This document shows positions 6,687 to 8,687 of a stretch of DNA of 8,687 nt, piece after piece (position 1 is the first letter of the stretch; each line of letters starts with the position of its first letter). The notes under the pieces were generated by a model, which made no database searches, had not been told where the DNA came from, and was given only the letters and a program-made list of their open reading frames with translations. Position numbers and translations under genes: made by a program. The DNA is from Hydrogenophaga sp. (GTDB lineage: Bacteria > Pseudomonadota > Gammaproteobacteria > Burkholderiales > Burkholderiaceae), in the NCBI GenBank assembly GCA_025458545.1, contig JALOSH010000135.1, positions 1 through 8,687 of the forward strand, given 5' to 3'.

Positions 6687-7496
6687 ATGTCACCCCGATT
6701 CGACGAGCACCTGCACCATGAGCCCGGTCACCTGATCCGGCGCGCGCACCAGTTGGCGGTGGCCACCTTCCACGAAGTGCACGGGCGCCAGGTCACGCCT
6801 GTTCAATACGCGGTGCTGCGCGCGCTGGCGGAGGCGCCCGACATCGACCAGGTGACGCTGGCCGAGAAGGTGGCGCTGGACACGTCCACCACCGCCGACA
6901 TCGCCACCCGGCTGGAGGCCAAGGGCTGGATCGAGCGCGAACTGATGGCGCGGCGTCAGCGCAGCCTTCGTCTGACACCCGCAGGCCGGGCGGTGCTGAC
7001 CGAGATGCTGGGCCGCGTCGAGTCCATGTACCAGCGCCTGCTGGGCGCGCTTTCGGTACAGGAGCAGAAAGACTTCTTGCGTCTCCTGGCCAAACTCGCC
7101 AAGACGACCGAACCACAAGACCATGTTCCCTCTGAACACCTGGTACGTGGCCGCCCGCAGCGAAGAGATCGGCACGGAACGTCCACTGGGACGGCGCATC
7201 TGCAACATTCCCATGGCGCTGTTCCGCAACAGTTCGGGCGTGGCCGCAGCCGTGGAAGACTTCTGCCCGCACCGCGGCGCCCCGCTCTCGCTGGGCAGGG
7301 TGGTCGGCGACACGCTGGTCTGCGGCTACCACGGCCTGGCCATGGGCTGCGACGGCAAAACCGTGTCCATGCCCGGTCAGCGCACCCGCGGCTTTCCGGC
7401 CAACCGCAGCTTCCCCATTCACGAGGAGCACGGCTTCGTGTGGGTGTGGCCGGGCGATTCGGCCAAGGCGGACGTGGCCAGCATCCCGAAGTTTGA
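6687..7496 (+). CDS. MarR-family regulator; frame runs on into vanA
   Basis: This is a winged helix-turn-helix regulator of the MarR family, which usually represses nearby catabolic genes until an aromatic ligand binds. Domain residues are about 1-140: a dimerising N-terminal helix, then QVTPVQYAVLRAL (35-47), recognition region LAEKVALDTSTTADIATRLEAKGWI (58-82), and wing RRQRSLRLTPAGR (89-101), all classic. ATG 6687-6689 is the only start that gives a normal N-terminus; no clear ribosome site precedes it. Oddly, no stop follows the domain. The frame passes through the vanA start and ends only at TGA 7494-7496, giving 269 residues, and the last 120 or so are just vanA read in another frame. 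Another frame has TGA at 7133-7135, the natural place for the end, so an indel near 7090-7122 is possible. It lies directly ahead of vanAB and probably controls them. The domain is certain; the end is not. Confidence 0.75.
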   Translation: MSPRFDEHLHHEPGHLIRRAHQLAVATFHEVHGRQVTPVQYAVLRALAEAPDIDQVTLAEKVALDTSTTADIATRLEAKGWIERELMARRQRSLRLTPAGRAVLTEMLGRVESMYQRLLGALSVQEQKDFLRLLAKLAKTTEPQDHVPSEHLVRGRPQRRDRHGTSTGTAHLQHSHGAVPQQFGRGRSRGRLLPAPRRPALAGQGGRRHAGLRLPRPGHGLRRQNRVHARSAHPRLSGQPQLPHSRGARLRVGVAGRFGQGGRGQHPEV

Positions 7497-8172
7497 ATGG
7501 TTGGGCAACCCGCAATTCGGATATGGCGGCGGCTTGTATGAAATCGCCTGTGACTACCGCCTGATGATCGACAACCTGATGGACCTGACGCACGAAACCT
7601 ATGTGCACAGCACCAGCATTGGCCAGAAGGAAATTGACGAAGTGCCGTGCCAGACCCGCGTGGACGGCGATCATGTGATCACCGAGCGCCACATGGAAGG
7701 CATCGAGGCGCCGCCGTTCTGGAAGATGGCGCTGCGCATGAACGGCCTGCCCGACGACCAGCTGGTGGACCGCTGGCAGATCTGCCACTTCACGCCGCCC
7801 AGCCACATCATGATCGAGGTGGGCGTGGCGCTGCAGGGCCACGGCGGCTACCACGCGCCCGACGAGTTCAAGGCCGCGAGCTGGGTGGTGGACTTCATCA
7901 CCCCCGAGACCGACACCAGCATCCACTACTTCTGGGGCATGGCGCGCAAGTTCAAGCCGACCGACGCGGCGCTGACCGCCCAGATCCGCGAAGGCCAGGG
8001 CAAGATCTTCGGCGAGGACCAGGAGATGCTGGAGCGCCAGCAAAGGAACCTGCTGGCCTACCCGGATCGCAAGCTGTTGATGCTCAACATCGACACCGGC
8101 GGCGTGCAATCGCGCAAGGTGATCGAGCGCGTGATCGCGGCCGAAAAGGCTTCCCAACAGGCGGCTGCATGA
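7123..8172 (+). CDS. vanA: Vanillate O-demethylase oxygenase subunit (VanA-like Rieske oxygenase)
   Basis: This is the terminal oxygenase that removes the O-methyl group of vanillate as formaldehyde, giving protocatechuate, with electrons from VanB. It has 349 residues, normal for VanA. The Rieske [2Fe-2S] ligands are Cys48, His50 ([11 protein letters not shown]) and Cys67, His70 (CGYHGL). The catalytic iron site is [12 protein letters not shown] (151-162), with His157 and His162 as ligands and Asp154 as the likely electron bridge. The third ligand is probably Asp299 in [23 protein letters not shown] (74-87) and the C-terminal [17 protein letters not shown] are strongly VanA-like. A weak ribosome site suggests coupling to marR. 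The stop overlaps the vanB start. A related methoxybenzoate or dicamba-type demethylase is the alternative. Confidence 0.88.
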   Translation: MFPLNTWYVAARSEEIGTERPLGRRICNIPMALFRNSSGVAAAVEDFCPHRGAPLSLGRVVGDTLVCGYHGLAMGCDGKTVSMPGQRTRGFPANRSFPIHEEHGFVWVWPGDSAKADVASIPKFEWLGNPQFGYGGGLYEIACDYRLMIDNLMDLTHETYVHSTSIGQKEIDEVPCQTRVDGDHVITERHMEGIEAPPFWKMALRMNGLPDDQLVDRWQICHFTPPSHIMIEVGVALQGHGGYHAPDEFKAASWVVDFITPETDTSIHYFWGMARKFKPTDAALTAQIREGQGKIFGEDQEMLERQQRNLLAYPDRKLLMLNIDTGGVQSRKVIERVIAAEKASQQAAA

Positions 8173-8687
8173 GTGGTGCGTCCACACTGCGGGTTCGCGT
8201 CGCCAAGCGCCGCGACGAGGCACAGGGCATTTGCAGCCTCGACCTGGTGGCCGAAGACGGCGGCGCCCTGCCCGCCTTCACCGCCGGCGCCCACATCGAT
8301 CTGAACCTGCCCAACGGTCTGGTGCGACAGTATTCGCTGTGCAACCCGCCGGGCGAAACGCAGCGCTACCAGGTGGCGGTGTTGCGCGATCCAGCTTCAC
8401 GCGGTGGATCGAAGGCGGTGCACGAGCTGCTGCCCGAAGGCGCGGCCTTGACCATCAGCACCCCGCGCAACCACTTCGAACTCGATGCCCAGGCAGCGCA
8501 CCACCTGCTGCTGGCGGGCGGTATCGGCATCACCCCGCTGCTGGCCATGGCCGAACAGCTCACCGCCGAGGGAAAAGCTTTCGAACTCCACCACTGCACC
8601 CGCTCCCGGGACCGCACGCCGTTTGTGGAGCGCATGGCGGCCACGCGGTTTGCCGCGCGGGTGCACCACCACTTTGACGACGGCGGC
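8169..8687 (+). CDS. vanB: Vanillate O-demethylase reductase subunit (VanB-like), 3' end cut by window edge
   Basis: This is the FMN and [2Fe-2S] reductase that passes NADH electrons to the Rieske oxygenase. 173 residues lie in the window, a little over half of the usual ~315. The flavin motif RQYSL (53-57) and GGSKAVHE (79-86) build the FMN site. [18 protein letters not shown] (114-131) is the nucleotide-binding motif, followed by [12 protein letters not shown] (141-152), as in phthalate dioxygenase reductase relatives. The C-terminal plant-type ferredoxin domain would lie beyond 8687. ATG 8169-8171 overlaps the vanA stop as ATGA, so translation is coupled and the two subunits should be made together. 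The frame is intact to the edge. Confidence 0.9.
   Translation, partial: MSGASTLRVRVAKRRDEAQGICSLDLVAEDGGALPAFTAGAHIDLNLPNGLVRQYSLCNPPGETQRYQVAVLRDPASRGGSKAVHELLPEGAALTISTPRNHFELDAQAAHHLLLAGGIGITPLLAMAEQLTAEGKAFELHHCTRSRDRTPFVERMAATRFAARVHHHFDDGG

Noticed and set aside
6793..8223. Long minus-strand frame of 476 codons opposite marR and vanA
   Set aside because: It is antisense to two recognisable genes and rich in Arg, Ala and His with no domain.
1..8687. CRISPR array, tRNA, rRNA, insertion sequence, phage or defence genes
   Set aside because: No regularly spaced repeats, tRNA-like folds, transposase motifs or terminal inverted repeats were seen on either strand.

Overview
The window looks like a GC-rich betaproteobacterial chromosome, most likely Comamonadaceae (Hydrogenophaga, Acidovorax or Polaromonas type). 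This is inferred from strong G/C third-position bias, a Bug-family periplasmic receptor, several TRAP receptor paralogues and a VanAB-type vanillate demethylase. No search was run, so the genus is a guess.

Layout. Positions 1-6404 are read almost entirely on the minus strand. From right to left they hold: a TRAP solute receptor (dctP-2), a GntR/FCD regulator resembling VanR, a second TRAP receptor (dctP-1) with a clear terminator, an intergenic stretch containing a decayed third dctP, the TRAP small permease dctQ, a damaged TRAP large permease dctM, and the 5' part of a Bug-family receptor that runs off the left edge. From about 6687 the right end is read on the plus strand: a MarR-family regulator, then vanA (Rieske oxygenase) and vanB (reductase, cut by the right edge). 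vanA and vanB overlap by 4 bases.

How the parts may work together. VanA and VanB demethylate vanillate or a close methoxy-aromatic acid to the catechol. The divergent TRAP receptors, membrane genes and VanR-like regulator are plausibly the uptake and control side of the same lignin-aromatic function. The transporter itself looks broken. dctM has lost the coding for roughly 29 residues, including the conserved second TPPVG loop, and is frameshifted. The receptor gene that once preceded dctQ is a relic with a frameshift and a stop. Two complete receptor genes survive without an intact membrane partner in the window.

Most notable signals. (1) A near-palindromic element, TATGGTT-N7-ATAAC, occurs twice with identical spacing: in front of dctQ and between dctP-2 and marR. 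It may be an operator of the local MarR protein. (2) The dctP relic at 2950-3150. (3) The internal deletion in dctM. (4) A marR frame that runs 374 bases into vanA. (5) GTATAC-type sites, one lying on the apparent -10 box of a possibly leaderless gntR promoter.
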